Assembly (NCBI GenBank): GCA_023014335.1
Contig: JAECYW010000004.1
Coordinates: forward strand, 1,364,001 to 1,428,000
Direction: 5' to 3'
Source of the DNA: Galerina marginata
Lineage: Eukaryota; Basidiomycota; Agaricomycetes; Agaricales; Galerinaceae
Length of the DNA stretch: 64,000 nt
In this document: piece after piece, positions 34,361 through 46,597 of the stretch
Layout: each line of letters starts with the position of its first letter
How positions within the stretch are numbered: position 1 is the first letter of the stretch
Notes under the pieces: generated by a model
Seen by the model: the letters and a program-made list of their open reading frames with translations, nothing else
Databases searched by the model: none
Told to the model about the DNA's origin: nothing
Made by a program: the position numbers and the translations under genes

Positions 34361-34655
34361 TTGGGGAAAACGATGGGGATGTCGCGCTTGACTCAGTCGT
34401 TTTCATGGTACATTTCTTGGACAATGGCCTATCCACATTTCTGTTGCTTTCGGATTGCAATCTGGTATACAGCCCATCTTCGAGCAATTAGCAAATGTGT
34501 TGATACATACAAATGTTGTACAAATAATTTTGGCTCTGGGTTTCGCATCAAGCGATGTAGGCTTTCTTATTACGCGCTTGCTCTTCTTCCTCACTGGTAC
34601 CTAGATCCTGCGAGGGGGCGCTCTGTAAGCCCTGATGAATCTGTCAAGTATTGAC

Positions 34656-36061
34656 TCAGCTTACCTCTCCATGGTTGCTAATTTCAGCGAACACCACACT
34701 ATCGGGGTCTCCTCTTCCACTCGAACCAAGTTCAATTGTATCGGTGCGTCGCGTTTCGTTCTGCATACGTATATTGAAAGTCGTGAATTCTGCGTTGGAG
34801 TCGGTCACGGAAGAACCAATCGTCATTCGGCTATTGAGAACCACCATCATAGAGTTTGAGTAAACTTTGGCCAGGACAGCAGAGGGGGTTTCGAAATACG
34901 ACGCGTGGATTGGTAAGACTGTAAGTATGAGGGTAAGGATGGCGACGACCGCTGAACATCATCAAATAAACAAGTTGAAATTGAAAAAAAAAAAAACAAC
35001 AATACGGACCCGTCGCCGTCCCAGTCTCTATTACGAGCGTTATGATTCTTTTGATCATTACTTGTGTCGATTTCATTGCATGTGTCTTCCGTCGAGATAA
35101 CTAACCATGTCGTCAGTACCTTATTTCAGTTGAATGACTTGTAAAGCGTTTACATAGTACGTCATGCAAAGCGCAATAATCAGGTCACAGAGGGCGCTAC
35201 CGCCATTCCATATCTGTTCCCCAAAGGTGATGAGTAAGCCTAGGCCATCGACAAGGACGCGCTTTGAGAACTCACGCCAGCAGTGATGGAGAAGTCGCGC
35301 CCAAGAATACGGCTGAAGTATCCAGCCCTTTTTAATACAACAGCGGAGGCAATCGCGCCTGCAAGTTGGACAACAGCGAGCTGTCGGGAAATCGTTCAGT
35401 TACTATAACTAATGTATCCAGAGACTGCACGCACAAGCATGATCAAGCTCGCAACCAGATATGACTGGGCCAAGAGTCTGATGCGGTGGGCGAAGAAGGT
35501 CTGCGATATAAACGCAACTGAAATGAACGACTTGTGAGTGTAAGGTACCTCTGACACGGGCATAGCTTACCGAGACCAGTAATTAGTGGGACACTAAACC
35601 ATGTAAGGCGAATGTCGTCGAAAGATGCTGGATCGCCATATCCAACACCGTATGCACGGAATCCACCGCTCGTTATCGTAATTGTTTGGATAACTTCGAG
35701 GATATATGAGCTATACACAAAGGATTTGCTCCGTAACGAATCCTTCGGGAAAGCGAGGTAGTACATGTCTTTGGAAGGCCAGTTGATCAGTGATTAGACG
35801 GGTGAGATATAGGCCAGGAAGGGCGCTACTGACAGACTTGGGTAGAAAGGACACCGAATAATCCCCAGTGCAAAAGGTATCCCAGAAACTGCGTTTTAGC
35901 TTCAGCATAAAATTTCTGGATTGTTGTGAAAGAAATAACGGACACGGGGCCCAGTCCTATCAAATAAACAAGAATCAGATAACGGTTAACGGTTCAGGAG
36001 GGCAATGAGGGGCTCACTCCCTGACAATATTCGGCGTCAACCCAGAGGTCGTAGAGTTCAT
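34656..36061 (-). CDS. DUF6534-type seven-helix membrane protein
   Basis: On the minus strand, exons give FLGYLLHWGLFGVLSTQVYM, YYLAFPKDSLRSKSFVYSSY, WFSVPLITGL, VAFISQTFFAHRIRLLAQSY, LAVVQLAGAIASAVVL, a DLIIALCMTYY helix, MIKRIITLVIETGTATG and TPSAVLAKVYSNSMMVVLNS. This order (aromatic-rich helix, YYL.FPKD, QT helix, AHRI.LLA, D.IIA..M.YYL, LNSR) is the pattern of the large agaricomycete DUF6534 family of unknown function. The start is placed at the ATG at 36061 (MNSTTSGLTPNIV); an in-frame ATG at 36083 is possible. The join of exon 1 to exon 2 is not certain. A poly-T tract at about 34985 on this strand sits inside the sixth helix and may be a length-variable spot. Confidence 0.65.
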
Positions 36062-36150
36062 GATGTGGGGGGGACGAACGCATCGCCTGTGTTCTCTGCA
36101 GTCAAAGATACTCTTATGCGAAACCACGAAAATTTCCCCTGCCCTGTCGG

Positions 36151-36690
36151 TCAGCTAATGGGGAAAGCGCCGATACCTGGCACTGTCATGAATTGGAGAG
36201 TAACCACATTTTGGACGGTGTGGGTTGCAGCAATCCTGAGGAGGATTGATGGGGGTTCGTATTCTGGGCTTCCCTGCTCGGCCTCGTCAAAGATCACCGA
36301 CGATTCTTGAGAACCGGGGTCCGGCGCGGCCAAATATCGCCTGCCGAAAAACACCGAACGGATCAGGGTGATCTCGGCCAGGAACCTTGCCACTCAGAAG
36401 GGAATTGCTCAATTCAGGAAAACTGCTTGATGGAAATAACTTGAAGGTAGCACTGCGTTCATCAGTACTCCAGGATTTCCTGCCATGAAGGCACGCTTTC
36501 TTGACCGATGAGGGATTCCGATTTGCGCGCTCCACACTCCGCACATGTCAATTTTGCAAGAATGTGATATCGAAAGAAGGCATCCATAATAAATCAGGCC
36601 AGCGACCAATGTCAGTAAGCTTACGAGGACGACTCCGAGCCACCTAAATGTGGTTATTTGGTGGTAGTGAGTCAAAATGCGGTCGTTCTC
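36151..36690 (-). pseudogene. Possible membrane-protein fragment
   Basis: The minus strand has a clear hydrophobic helix (FRWLGVVLVSLLTLVAGLIY) and then frames such as RSVFFGRRYLAAPDPG, but they do not assemble into one product. It may be part of a distinct small membrane gene upstream of the DUF6534 gene, or a relic. Weak evidence. Confidence 0.25.
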
Positions 36691-36699
36691 TTCCCCCCG

Positions 36700-38550
36700 G
36701 AGGGTATTTTAGACGCCCATGAAGTGAAATGTGAGCCTAGTACTTATAATTCATCACTTATAACATTTATTGAGGACCTGAATCCTACTGGAGATTCCGA
36801 CTGAGTATAGTCTAAATTTAACGGACCGAGGCTACTTACCTTGAGTATCTTGATTCCTAGGTGCCTTAGCGCTCATCACATCAGCCAACATGGCGCCTGG
36901 CAACAAGCTCCTTTTTATGTTAAGTTTCCAGATCATGTGTTGAACAATTAGCTTTTTTGCACCTGTGCAATTATTAAAAGTGGGAGCAAGTGTTTAAAGG
37001 AATCAGGGGTCGAAAAAAGCCAGTTGTCCAGTCCGACAAACAGACTCTTTTCTGATGACTCGACAAAAGGAAAACCAAAAACCTACAGACGCGAAAAGTA
37101 CCCCAGTAAGTCATCTGGGAACCCAACAGTCCCACTTACCTTCGTCCGGTACTATTTTGGCAGGTAACCGAACCAGTTAGGCTAGAGGATTCGACTAAAA
37201 AGCTGCCTGAAATTTTGGCCTTTCTTGTTTGTGTACTTAGTGCACAGAAAAGAAAAGACTTCTTGGCTCTTGCTTGGCTCTAAGTTCAAATTGTAATCTG
37301 GATGAATATCGGCGATTATTGAACCATGACATTGGCGGCCTGTTGATCATGGTGGCATATTTCGCGTGAAATTCTTATACGGTCAGATATTGGACCGTAT
37401 TCCCTGATAAGCACGGATATTGACCAATAGACTTTTTCGATTTTCCGATTGTTGAATAAATAAAAAATTGACGAAGTCACGGACACCATATATTTGGTCA
37501 GTTATTTAAAGTTTTACATGGAAGATGCAAACTTGGAAACGTATCGAACAATTGTATCCTTGAATGACAACACCGATCGGCGGGTCAAAAGTCCACACCG
37601 TCAAATTGCGATAGGTTGAAATTAGTACGATTAGGTTCTTAACCGTGACTACAGAAGGCAAACAGAAGGCGCAATCCCTACCAGGAGATAGCAGCTAAAA
37701 TCCAGGGAACAGATTACCTTTAGATTTGCGAGCGAGCCGAATAATAATCTCGACACTTTCAAGCAAACTTTCAAGTTAGGCGCATCACAACCGGAAATTC
37801 GGTCCGTCGGAACTTCAATTTTAAGCGGAGACTCAACCTGTTAAAATTTAATTCCTTTCTCACTGGCATCATCACCTTCCACCACGACGATGACAACGCT
37901 TGCAGTGAAAGTGAGTTTCTTCTCATACGTTCTTCTCTTTCTCTTTCTGTTTCCCTCTTTATGACGATCTTCACCGAAAGCTTAGGAAGTGCCGTCTGAA
38001 GGACTCCTTCGGGGGTTACCCAGGTCGAAACTCGGTTCTCTGATTCCTTTTCTCTTTTCTCTTTGCTTCATTCTATGTGAGAATGTTCATGCGAATTATT
38101 TTCTGACTGTCGCTCTCTCCCACAGTGCTTGTCCTAGATCTTCCGGTTCACATCACTCTCAGTGGTCACAGCCAACATCCCGACTTAGGCAAGCTGCTTC
38201 CGGAACGTGCGTGCGCTTGGTTGACATGGAACGTGTAGTGGGTCCAGTCTCGGGCCTGTGGCACCCGAATCCCATGGATTTTCCGGTCTGTATTGTCTTT
38301 TCCTTAATCAAATTGCTTGAGTAGTACGAGTAGCCCAATCAATCTCCTTTGCTTGACTGTCTTGAGCTGCCATGGGATTGGGTGATTCCGGGTCGTATTT
38401 TAGGTACAGACCGACCGAGATGCTGTGAGCGTCAGGCGTATTGCAGTCGGCGTGATACGGGCGAGATTTGTTGAAAGAATCTTCAATCAGATTAATGCCG
38501 TTTTCTTATAAATTGGTTTACTCCACCATCGTTGCTCTTTATCTCCTACC
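36700..38550. other. Intergenic region with a doubtful short gene
   Basis: About 1.85 kb. An ATG at about 37890 begins MTTLAVK followed by a GTGAGT donor, with possible downstream exons at about 37986 (EVPSEGLLRGLP) and 38126-38285 (SHHSQWSQPTSRLRQAASG). No family is recognised and the structure may be chance. The rest is AT-rich with no visible signal. Confidence 0.25.
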
Positions 38551-41287
38551 ATGACCACCATAGCTGAATTCCCTATTGACCTCAAGCAATTCAAAAAGTA
38601 TTGACATATCTCCCTTATCCGATCCCCTGTTTATCAGCTTATCGTCGTCATTGTCCAGGCTGTCCCTTGATCCGACGAAGTCCAAGTTGACTGCCGAGGA
38701 GAAGGCGACTTTGCAGGCCAACATCCAGCTTCTACGCGATGTTATCGTGCTTTTTACTGCGACTGGAGCAGCTCGGGGTGTAAGCGGCCACACAGGTGGG
38801 CAACAATCTGAATATATGCGCGTCATTCACTGAAACTTTTATCAGGGGGCGCCTATGACACTGTACCTGAGGTTTGCATCCTCTTGGCTCTCTTCGAGCA
38901 CTCAGAAAAGTTCTTGCCCATCGTTTTTGACGAAGCTGGTGAGTTGTACAACGCCTTACTGGCGATGCGAAAGGTAGTTGACTTCGATTGCCTAGGACAT
39001 CGTGTTGCTACCCAGTACCTCCTCGCTGCTCTCAACGGCGATCTTCCCGCCGAACATCTCCTTCACTATCGAGAGGCCAACTCCAAGCTTCCTGGTCACC
39101 CAGAGTTGGGCTTGACTCCTGGAGTCAAGTTCTCGTCTGGACGTTTGGGGCACATGTGGTGGGTTTTTTTAATGGTCCATCTACCTCCAAATATCTAATC
39201 TAATCAACTCCAGGCCACTTGTCAACGGCGTTGCTCTCGCTAACCGGGAAAAGACCGTGTTCTGCCTCGGGTCAGATGGCTCGCAGCAAGAAGGCAACGA
39301 CGCCGAAGCCGCCAGACTCGCCGTTGCTCAAGGCTTGAATGTGAAGCTGCTGATCGATGACAATGACGTCACCATCGCTGGACACCCATCGGAATACCTC
39401 AAAGGATATAACGTCAATCAGACTCTTGAAGGTCATGGATTGAAGGTTGTCACTGTCCAAGGCGAAGACATCGACGCGCTTTGGGGTGGTATAACTGAGA
39501 TCTTGAAACATAATGGACCCGCTGCTGGTGAGTTTTATCGAGAAAGTTGTTTGTGGTAATAGAAATTCATATTACTTCACTCAAGTCATCTCCAAACGTG
39601 TCATGGCGCCAGGAATACCCGATATCGAAGGTAGCACCCACGGACACGATGTTATTCCCGTCAAGTCGGCAGTCAAGTACTTTGAGAAGAGGGGCTTGAA
39701 AAACTTCGTCTCTATCTATGACAGTATCAAGCCACATCCCAGCCCATACCTTTACGTCGGATCGACTAAGGAGGTCGGCGCAAATCGTGTTGTGTTCGGT
39801 GAAGCTGTCAACATGGTCTTGGATACGCTTAGCAAGGAGGAGGCCGCGAAGAAGGTTATGGTTATTGACAGTGCGTTGCTTGGGCATTTGCAGTCGTGTT
39901 AACTCGTCATTGATTTACTCTCTTCCTAACATTGCATAGGCGATCTCGAGGGTTCAACCGGTTTGAAGTCCATCCACCAAAAACACCCAGAGGTGTTCAT
40001 TCCTTCTGGGATCATGGAACGTGGAAACTTCTCTGCCGCTGCTGGGTTCGGTTTTGCCCCTGATAAATTTGGTGTTTTCTCTACTTTCTCTGCATTCCTT
40101 GAAATGGTGATTTCTGAAATCACAATGGCGCGCCTGAACAATTGCAACGTCTTGTCCCATTTCTCGCATTCCGGCGGTACGTACATTTAGCTCTTTTCAT
40201 GGGGCATATGCTGATTTCCCTGATTTTAGTTGATGAGGTCTGTGGTTTTCTCGGTCTTACTGCTACAATGCGTTACTGACACTCATGATATTCCCATCTA
40301 ACTCTCTGAAGATGGTCAGTACACTTTGGTTCCTGGAATAAAAGCAAAGGCTGATCAGACTTTAGGCCGACAATACCTGTCATTTTGGTTCGTTCAGTAA
40401 ACTTCGACTAAATGACCATGGGTTGACGACATTCTAGGTGTTAATAACATGTTTGCGGATAACGGACTCTCCGACGTGCATTCTTTCTTGTACTTCCCCG
40501 CTGACGCGGCCCAGATGGTCGCCATCGTCAAACGTGTCTTCTTCGAGCGAGGTCTTAGATTCATCTTTTCTACGCGTTCGAAGGTTCCTTGGATCTTGAA
40601 GGAAGACGGAAAGACCAGGTTCTTCGAAGGCGATTACGAATTTGTTCCTGGAAAGGACGATACCATCGTGGATGGCAAGGCCGGATATGTCGTCACTTTC
40701 GGCGAAATGCTCTACAGGACCTGGGACGCCGTTCTGCGATGCAGACAGGAGGGTCTTGACGTTGGGTTGATCAACAAACCTTGCTTGAACGTGGTCGATG
40801 AACAAGTGAGTTACTCCGGCTTTAAGATGGATATCATTCTGATTGCATTCACAATAGACCATTATGAAGATTGGAAGCAGCCCATTCGTCTTGGTTGTTG
40901 AGTCTTTCAACCAAAAGACCGGTGTACGTATCGCCTCGGAACTCTTTCTTATGTGACAACAGATTCATTCTTATCTATCTTTACTTTTTAGCTTGGTTCT
41001 AAATTTGGCACCTGGCTCTTGGAACGTCAGCTCACCCCAAAATACTCTTATATGGGAACTACGAAAGAGGGTAAATCATCCCATCGGGTAGTCGCTCAAT
41101 TAGATTTTCCGCTGATATCCTGCCTTTCTGTTTTCCAGGCTGTGGTGGATTATGGGAGCAAATTCCCTACCAAGGCCTTGACCCCCAGTGTCAGTCTTCT
41201 AAATTCCCTGCAGATCATTTGTTGCTCACGATCATGTTGGACATTTTCACAGCCATTATCGTCAAGATCAAGCAGTTGTCGCAATAG
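38551..41287 (+). CDS. Transketolase-family thiamine diphosphate enzyme
   Basis: ATG at 38551 (MTTIAEFPIDLKQFKK). An intron from about 38599 joins to LSLDPTKSKLTAEEK, avoiding an early in-frame stop. The ~690-residue product shows the transketolase layout. The TPP domain has GVSGHTGGAYDTVPEV, LGSDGSQQEGNDAEAARLA and LLIDDNDVTIAGHPSEY. The pyrimidine-binding domain has MERGNFSAAAGFGFAPDKFG and HSGVDEMADNTCHFGVNN. The C-terminal domain has VPWILKEDGKTRFFEGDYEF. Transketolases move two-carbon units between sugars in the pentose phosphate pathway. The IDDNDVT/HPSEY pattern is the branch with larger fungal relatives, so the exact donor and acceptor sugars are open. Splicing VDE-M-ADNT requires a 3-nt exon at about 40312-40314. 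The last exon is uncertain because an intron may start near 41192. Confidence 0.85.
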
Positions 41288-41759
41288 GGGACGTCTCTCG
41301 CATGGGTACTGTCGGGGACGAAAGGAAATAACGCGAAGGAGAAGACCGTTAGAAGGAACAGAAAGCATTCTATATGTATGTAACATGGCTTTGTAATATT
41401 ATCGGCGTCTTGCATTGGACCTGGTGATTCTGGCGTGCCTTTCGAGCTCGTTGGAGATGCTCTGCGCAAAAGTTGCTCGATTGGTATAGATTTATCCACC
41501 TTTTCCCCAGGTTGCTTGTTCACGAGGTATGCCCTTCCACTTCCACCACCACACTTGCGGAGAACTTCCTCATTTCCTCAGGCAGATACATGACGACAAC
41601 ACTTCCAGATCTGTCTATGGTTCAGGCTCTTCTCTAGTCCGAGCACTGACTAAGGAACATATAAACCCACTCATCCACGCTTTCGCGAAGACGATCCCGT
41701 GTCAACTGTTCTCCTTACATTTCATCACCTGTGTCATTGTCCATTTAGAACGATAAGCT
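41288..41759. promoter_or_regulatory. Spacer between transketolase and homogentisate dioxygenase genes
   Basis: About 470 bp with no coding signal recognised. It should contain the terminator of the first gene and the promoter of the second. Confidence 0.45.
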
Positions 41760-44034
41760 ATGCCGCTCGCTGCGTCTGGTGCCACTGCCCAGGGAACGTT
41801 TGTGACACACCCAGCCGAAAAGGACCCATACAAGTACCAGGCTGGGTTCGGGAACTCGTTCGCGAGTGAAGCGCTGTGGGTGTTTCAGCTTTCAGGCGTT
41901 TATGTTTTATACTTCGATCGGATATCTGAAACGCTGTTTGTTATGACATGACAGTCCTGGAACGCTGCCGTATGCCCAGAACAGTCCTCAGAAGAATAAA
42001 TATGATTTGTATACCGAAGGGGTGAGTTACGTGATTATAGTAGGACTTTATATCGCTGATGTACCTGCCGCTAGATGACTGGAGCGTCATTTGTTGCTCC
42101 CAGAGCAGAGAACTTACACGCGTGCGCTTATCAACCAAGCGAAGTCTCTTTCTGAGCCTAATTGTGCCAACATTTAGGTGGTTGTATCGCATTCGACCCT
42201 CTGTTGCCCATCAAGGATTCACTCGTTTGCCTGATAACCCTGATGTTCGTCATAACCATTTGCGCCACCTTTTATCGCTCACAGGCTGCACCAATCCCAG
42301 CTCGAATCATGCTTCCTACCACTCAACCCAAAAGTCCATACCAGCCCTACCCAACTCGCCTGGCACCCATTCGACCTTCCTCCGGATTCAGCCAAGGTTG
42401 ATTTCGTGGATGGCCTAAAGACTATTGCTGGGAATGGCGACCCGACTCTACGCGAGGGTCTTGCTATTCACATGTACCTCGCCAACACGTCAATGGAGAG
42501 GAAGGCATTCTGTAATACAGATGGAGATATGCTCATCCTGCCTCAGCAAGGCCGATTGGATATTCAGACTGAATTTGGAAAGTGAGTGAGCTTTGCTGTT
42601 CCGTGTGCTTGCCTACTGAAAACGAGGTTTGGTTAGACTCATGGTGCGGTCTGGGGAACTATGCGTTATTCAACGAGGGATGAAGTTCAAGGTCTGCATA
42701 TGTTTAAATGATGTTCGGATTCGATGCTTCATGTTATATTTATATTACAGGTCGTCCTTCCTGATGGCCCTTCGCGTGGATGTAAGTACGCTGCTCGTTT
42801 CCTTTTTGACTAACTTAATATCTGTCAGATATCCAAGAAATATATGGCTCTCACTACGTCTTACCTGAACTGGGTCCTCTGGGTGGACACGGTCTTGCCA
42901 ATGCTCGTGACTTCGAGAGCCCGATTGCGTCCTTTGATCTTGATCAGAACCCTTGGAAGAGTACGTCATTTCATTAATGAACTAATTAAGAGCTCCTGAT
43001 TGCAGTGATTGCCTTCGCAGTCGTTTATAAGTGAGGAAATTGCGAGGAGTATCTAAATTTGTTCACATTTTCCTTTTCAGGGTCTGCGGCCAGTTGCATT
43101 CGTGTGCTCAGGAACATACACCGTTTGATGTCGTTGCTTGGCACGGAAAGTATGCTATTTCATCCTCGTCTCCAACAAGCCAATGAACTTATTTTTGTCT
43201 TTCTAAAGTTATGTGCCATATAAATATGCGACGGAGAAATTCGTGAATGTGGGAAGCATATCCAAGGACCACATTGACCCATCTATCTTTTGTGTCCTGA
43301 CTGCCAAGTCCAAACAACCTGGTGTACCCCTTGCCGATTTCCTTATCTTCAGTCCTCGCTGGGATGTTGCTTCTGGAACTTTCAGGCCTCCTGTAAGTCT
43401 CCTGCACCTTTCGAGCGTCAATTTTCTCATTATGGGGTAGTATTACCATCGTAATTCGTCGACAGAATTCATGGGATTACTCTACGGCGTGTACGGTGGC
43501 CGAAGTGATGGCTTCCAGCCAGGTGTGTAAGACGGCTTTTCGACGATAACATTGTTTGAAAACCACTTCGCAGGTGGTGCGAGCTACGAAACGGGATTCT
43601 GTCCCCACGGAGGTATTTATTTTCTAGAACTGATCTAAATAAACTGGCTAATGCTCTCCAGTATCTTATGAGGTGTTCAAGGCGGCAACTGAGGCGGAAT
43701 TAGTCCCGCAGCGAATATCTGAAGGAACGATTGGTATAATCTATATACTTTCCATTGATGTCCCAAGTATTGAAACGATGTTTCTAGCTTTCATGTTCGA
43801 GTCCAGCATGATGTTTACTATTACAGACTACGCAATGAAACGCTCTGGAAAGTTGCATAGTGAGTATGCCTTCCCTGACCGGTTTTAAGAGGCCACAAAG
43901 TTATGAATCCTACAGTGCACGAGCCGAAGATGTGGGACTCTTTGCAAGGCCAATTCATGAACCACATCGCAGAGGTCAATGCTGACCTGAAGGCGGCTGG
44001 ACTACCTGAACTAGGCTCGGAATTGAAGCAGTGA
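41760..44034 (+). CDS. hmgA: Homogentisate 1,2-dioxygenase
   Basis: This enzyme opens the ring of homogentisate to maleylacetoacetate in phenylalanine/tyrosine catabolism. Visible signatures are [114 protein letters not shown] and [16 protein letters not shown]. The family's iron ligands are present: His and Glu in HRNxxxE, and His in CPHG. About 13 short introns interrupt the gene. One join (PDNPD to LESCFLPL) uses the second of two AG sites near 42300. The family's usual GGxSLHxxMTPHGPD stretch reads [15 protein letters not shown] here, so the SLH histidine is replaced. Otherwise the protein looks complete, ending LGSELKQ. It is probably induced by tyrosine in other fungi; nothing here shows the regulation. 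Confidence 0.92.
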
Positions 44035-46405
44035 CTGCAACGAGTAGCCAATATTTATCGTTGTCGTTTTGGTATTTTTCTCTCCTCTGATATGTGTCGC
44101 GCCTGTGTATCGAGATAATGTATAAATTCTGACAATCCACTCGCCTATATCATAGCCTATTACAAGCTCACTCTCCTTGAGAAATACTCTGAGTACGGGA
44201 ACGATGGAAAATTGCATCGCCCACCTTGAGTGGTACTTAATAATACTTATCCTTAGTTGGGCGGTAGGCAGTTTAGGAATCCCAGAAGGTCCGTGCGCCA
44301 TTAGCGGCAAACATATGCATAAACAAGTCCAATCACTAAATGGCTCCGCAAATCTGAAGCCATTGTGTTTTTCTCAATGACCACATCTGAGTAACCGCAC
44401 TCACTCTTTCCTTCGTTGCATTGGCTCTATTGAGCCGCCAGAATTAATTCAAATCACGCCTGGATTGCGAGATTTTTGCTTGTTGCAATGGTTTTTTAAT
44501 GGTTTTTCGGTTCAAGAGGTTGTTGGAGGATCTTCCTACTTCAACTATCTGAACTAAGCAGGATCATGCCTGTGCACAGTTGCTGCCCAGATTGGGCATC
44601 CGATCTGGACCGCGTTGTTGCTAATACCTCGACGCATGGGATTGCGATTATAAAAATACGGTTGCAACACCCCTCTGTCAAGTTTGCACACGAAGAAAGA
44701 GACGGTGCTACAGCGTTACTCCTCAATTTTTGGAACTTTGAAACTCTTCTTCGTGAAGACCACCAAATCATCTCGCGCAAGAGGTCTCTCGGATGCCTCC
44801 TGTCCGCGAGAGACATTATTCTGTCGTTTTTTTTCGCCATCCAACTCTTTCTTCTCTTCCTGGGCCCGGGGACGGTGTGTCATATTGGAACGGTTGTCCA
44901 TCTGGCTCAGAATGCATACGTTGTTCTGTGATGCAGAGTATTGTCGGGTTTACATCGGGGAATGGGGTCCTTGTATATCCCTTCCCCCTCTGCTACGGCG
45001 AATTGGGGAATGTCCTAGCTCAGCATGTCATCGACAGCGACGTTTGCGCATGATTGGGACCATGTCTGGTGGTCGAGCTTGTCGCCTATGTTGGCAATGA
45101 TTATCTTGCAGATTGCTCTCCTCTTGGGATCATCTCGATAGTTGCGAAGCTTTGTCGGACCAGATGCTTGGCAGTGACCCTTGATCGCCCAGTCGCTCAA
45201 TCTGGAGCCAACTCTGGCGAGTGTGTAAACCTTCATGGCATGAACGGCCATGGCATTCGAAGAGAATGTTGGATGGTGGGGATTTATCTCGCATCCTTGA
45301 TGTTAGGACACCTCCGGGTGACCCTACTCATTGGAGTAGACTTTATACTTGCTATGGACTCTAGTTAGTCCGATTTGATTTTTTTGGCACCCGCTCATTA
45401 CTTGAGCCGTTAAAAACATGCCACTGTAGGCCTCCTAAACTTAGGGTATGTCAACAGTCAAAGTTCGTTTTCTCGCATATATTCTAGGCTAATAATGTTT
45501 CAGATGAGGAGAATTCTCTAGTCGTTCGGGAACGGTTTCATACATTTCTTTTGGGAAATATCATCCTGTTTTTGTGACTGAATTAGAGCTTGACCTCAGT
45601 TTCGAGTCGACCACCTATGCCTTCCCAATGCTGGACATAGTTGGACGCAACGTTGCACTGGTTGTTATTGTTTCTCAGTTTATTACCGTCTTTATGGAAG
45701 TAATTTGTGAGTGTCGCGCTGCTGCTATTGTTCCTTTACTTGTCTAACTTTGGCGCCTTGGAATAGGCGGTCAAAGTGGAACGAACGAGCTCAAATAATT
45801 ACCTCTTCAAAGTTTGAAGTCTTTGTCCTGTATTTTCTTTTGACCCTTGATTATACTGTTAAGCATCAAACAACAGCAATGCAAACCTTGGGCGGCGTTC
45901 TGTCTGTGTCAGTTGCCGGCTGGGATATCCGTCCAGGGTCCCACTTATTGTCATCGTTTTCATGGCGGTGACCAATCACATCGCAGAGTTGAAGTTGAAA
46001 GACAATAAACTTTGGACTTCACCATTCTTCCGCGCCTAGTACTCGATATTCCCTCAAGTTTGGCGTTGAGCGCTGGCAACACGGCAATGGCTACTCGGTC
46101 TTTCGGTCCTCTTGCACAAATTCATTTCCACGAAAAACGGTCCCAACTGTCTTTCGCAGTGTATCCATGGATCCCGTCCTAATTGTTGTGCTCGTCACTC
46201 AACCTCGTGACCTTCCGCGCTGGCCCGAACCAATTCAGATGGATGGTTGAGGACAGAATCCTCGACGAAACGGCGATGATCTTTGCTCCTTACACCTCAG
46301 GCGGGCGTACACTTATTGTTTTCCCAATTTTATATTGATTTTCCCTGTGGCTTAAAAAAGTTCCCCGGTATTGCGAATGAGGGGAAAGGGGGTACATGAC
46401 GATGT
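44035..46405. other. Gene-poor region upstream of the pheromone gene
   Basis: About 2.4 kb. Fragments with hydrophobic, coding-like character occur (for example LLSARDIILSFFFAIQLFLL near 44800 and VGRNVALVVIVSQFITVFME near 45640), but stops interrupt every frame and no family could be assigned. A degraded gene is possible. I specifically looked for STE3-type receptor motifs and found none. The segment 45590-46270 is repeated at 47560-48180. Confidence 0.4.
45590..46270. repeat. Diverged direct repeat, copy 1
   Basis: Matches 47560-48180 in the same orientation. Shared anchors are GGCTGGGATATCCGT, then GACCAATCACATCGCA, then GGCGTTGAGCGCTG, in the same order and spacing. The segment before them encodes GRNVAL in both copies. 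Divergence is high with indels, so it is an old duplication of a decayed gene or element. Confidence 0.65.
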
Positions 46406-46413
46406 TATAAAAA
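46406..46413 (+). promoter_or_regulatory. TATA box of the pheromone gene
   Basis: TATAAAAA sits 87 bp before the pheromone ATG, followed by a CAACAACCAAACC-type leader. This is a suitable distance for a TATA-driven, highly expressed small gene. Confidence 0.6.
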
Positions 46414-46492
46414 GGCGGAATTTCGTTGACAGTTCTTCAGAACTCAAACCGCGTTCTACCAATCTCGCAACAACCAAACCTTTAACGCCCTA

Positions 46493-46597
46493 ATGGATTC
46501 TTTCTCTTTCAACCTCAGCTTCATCCCCGCCCCTGAAGTCCCCTCCGATAATGAAGACGGCGGCGGCGTTGGCAATGCTTACTGCGTTGTTGCCTAA
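46493..46597 (+). CDS. Mating-type pheromone precursor (CaaX lipopeptide)
   Basis: A 34-residue open frame starts MDSFSFNLSFIPAPE and ends GGGVGNAYCVVA followed by TAA. The last four residues, CVVA, form a CaaX box, the signal for farnesylation of Cys31, removal of VVA and carboxymethylation. Basidiomycete pheromone precursors are typically 30-60 residues, begin MD(S/T)F and carry an acidic or charged processing site 9-14 residues before the Cys. Here NED precedes GGG, predicting a mature peptide of about nine residues ending in the modified Cys. A TATA box lies at 46406. Such peptides activate STE3-type receptors on compatible cells. No receptor gene was found nearby, so this may be a solitary or non-mating-type copy. 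It is too short for standard gene finders. Confidence 0.85.
   Translation: MDSFSFNLSFIPAPEVPSDNEDGGGVGNAYCVVA

Noticed and set aside
38551..44034. A metabolic gene cluster linking transketolase and homogentisate dioxygenase
   Set aside because: Other genes of tyrosine catabolism are absent nearby, and adjacency alone does not show a pathway link.
44560..45970. Possible STE3-type pheromone receptor near the pheromone gene
   Set aside because: Hydrophobic stretches are present, but no frame or spliced combination gave the receptor's conserved helices, and stops interrupt all frames.
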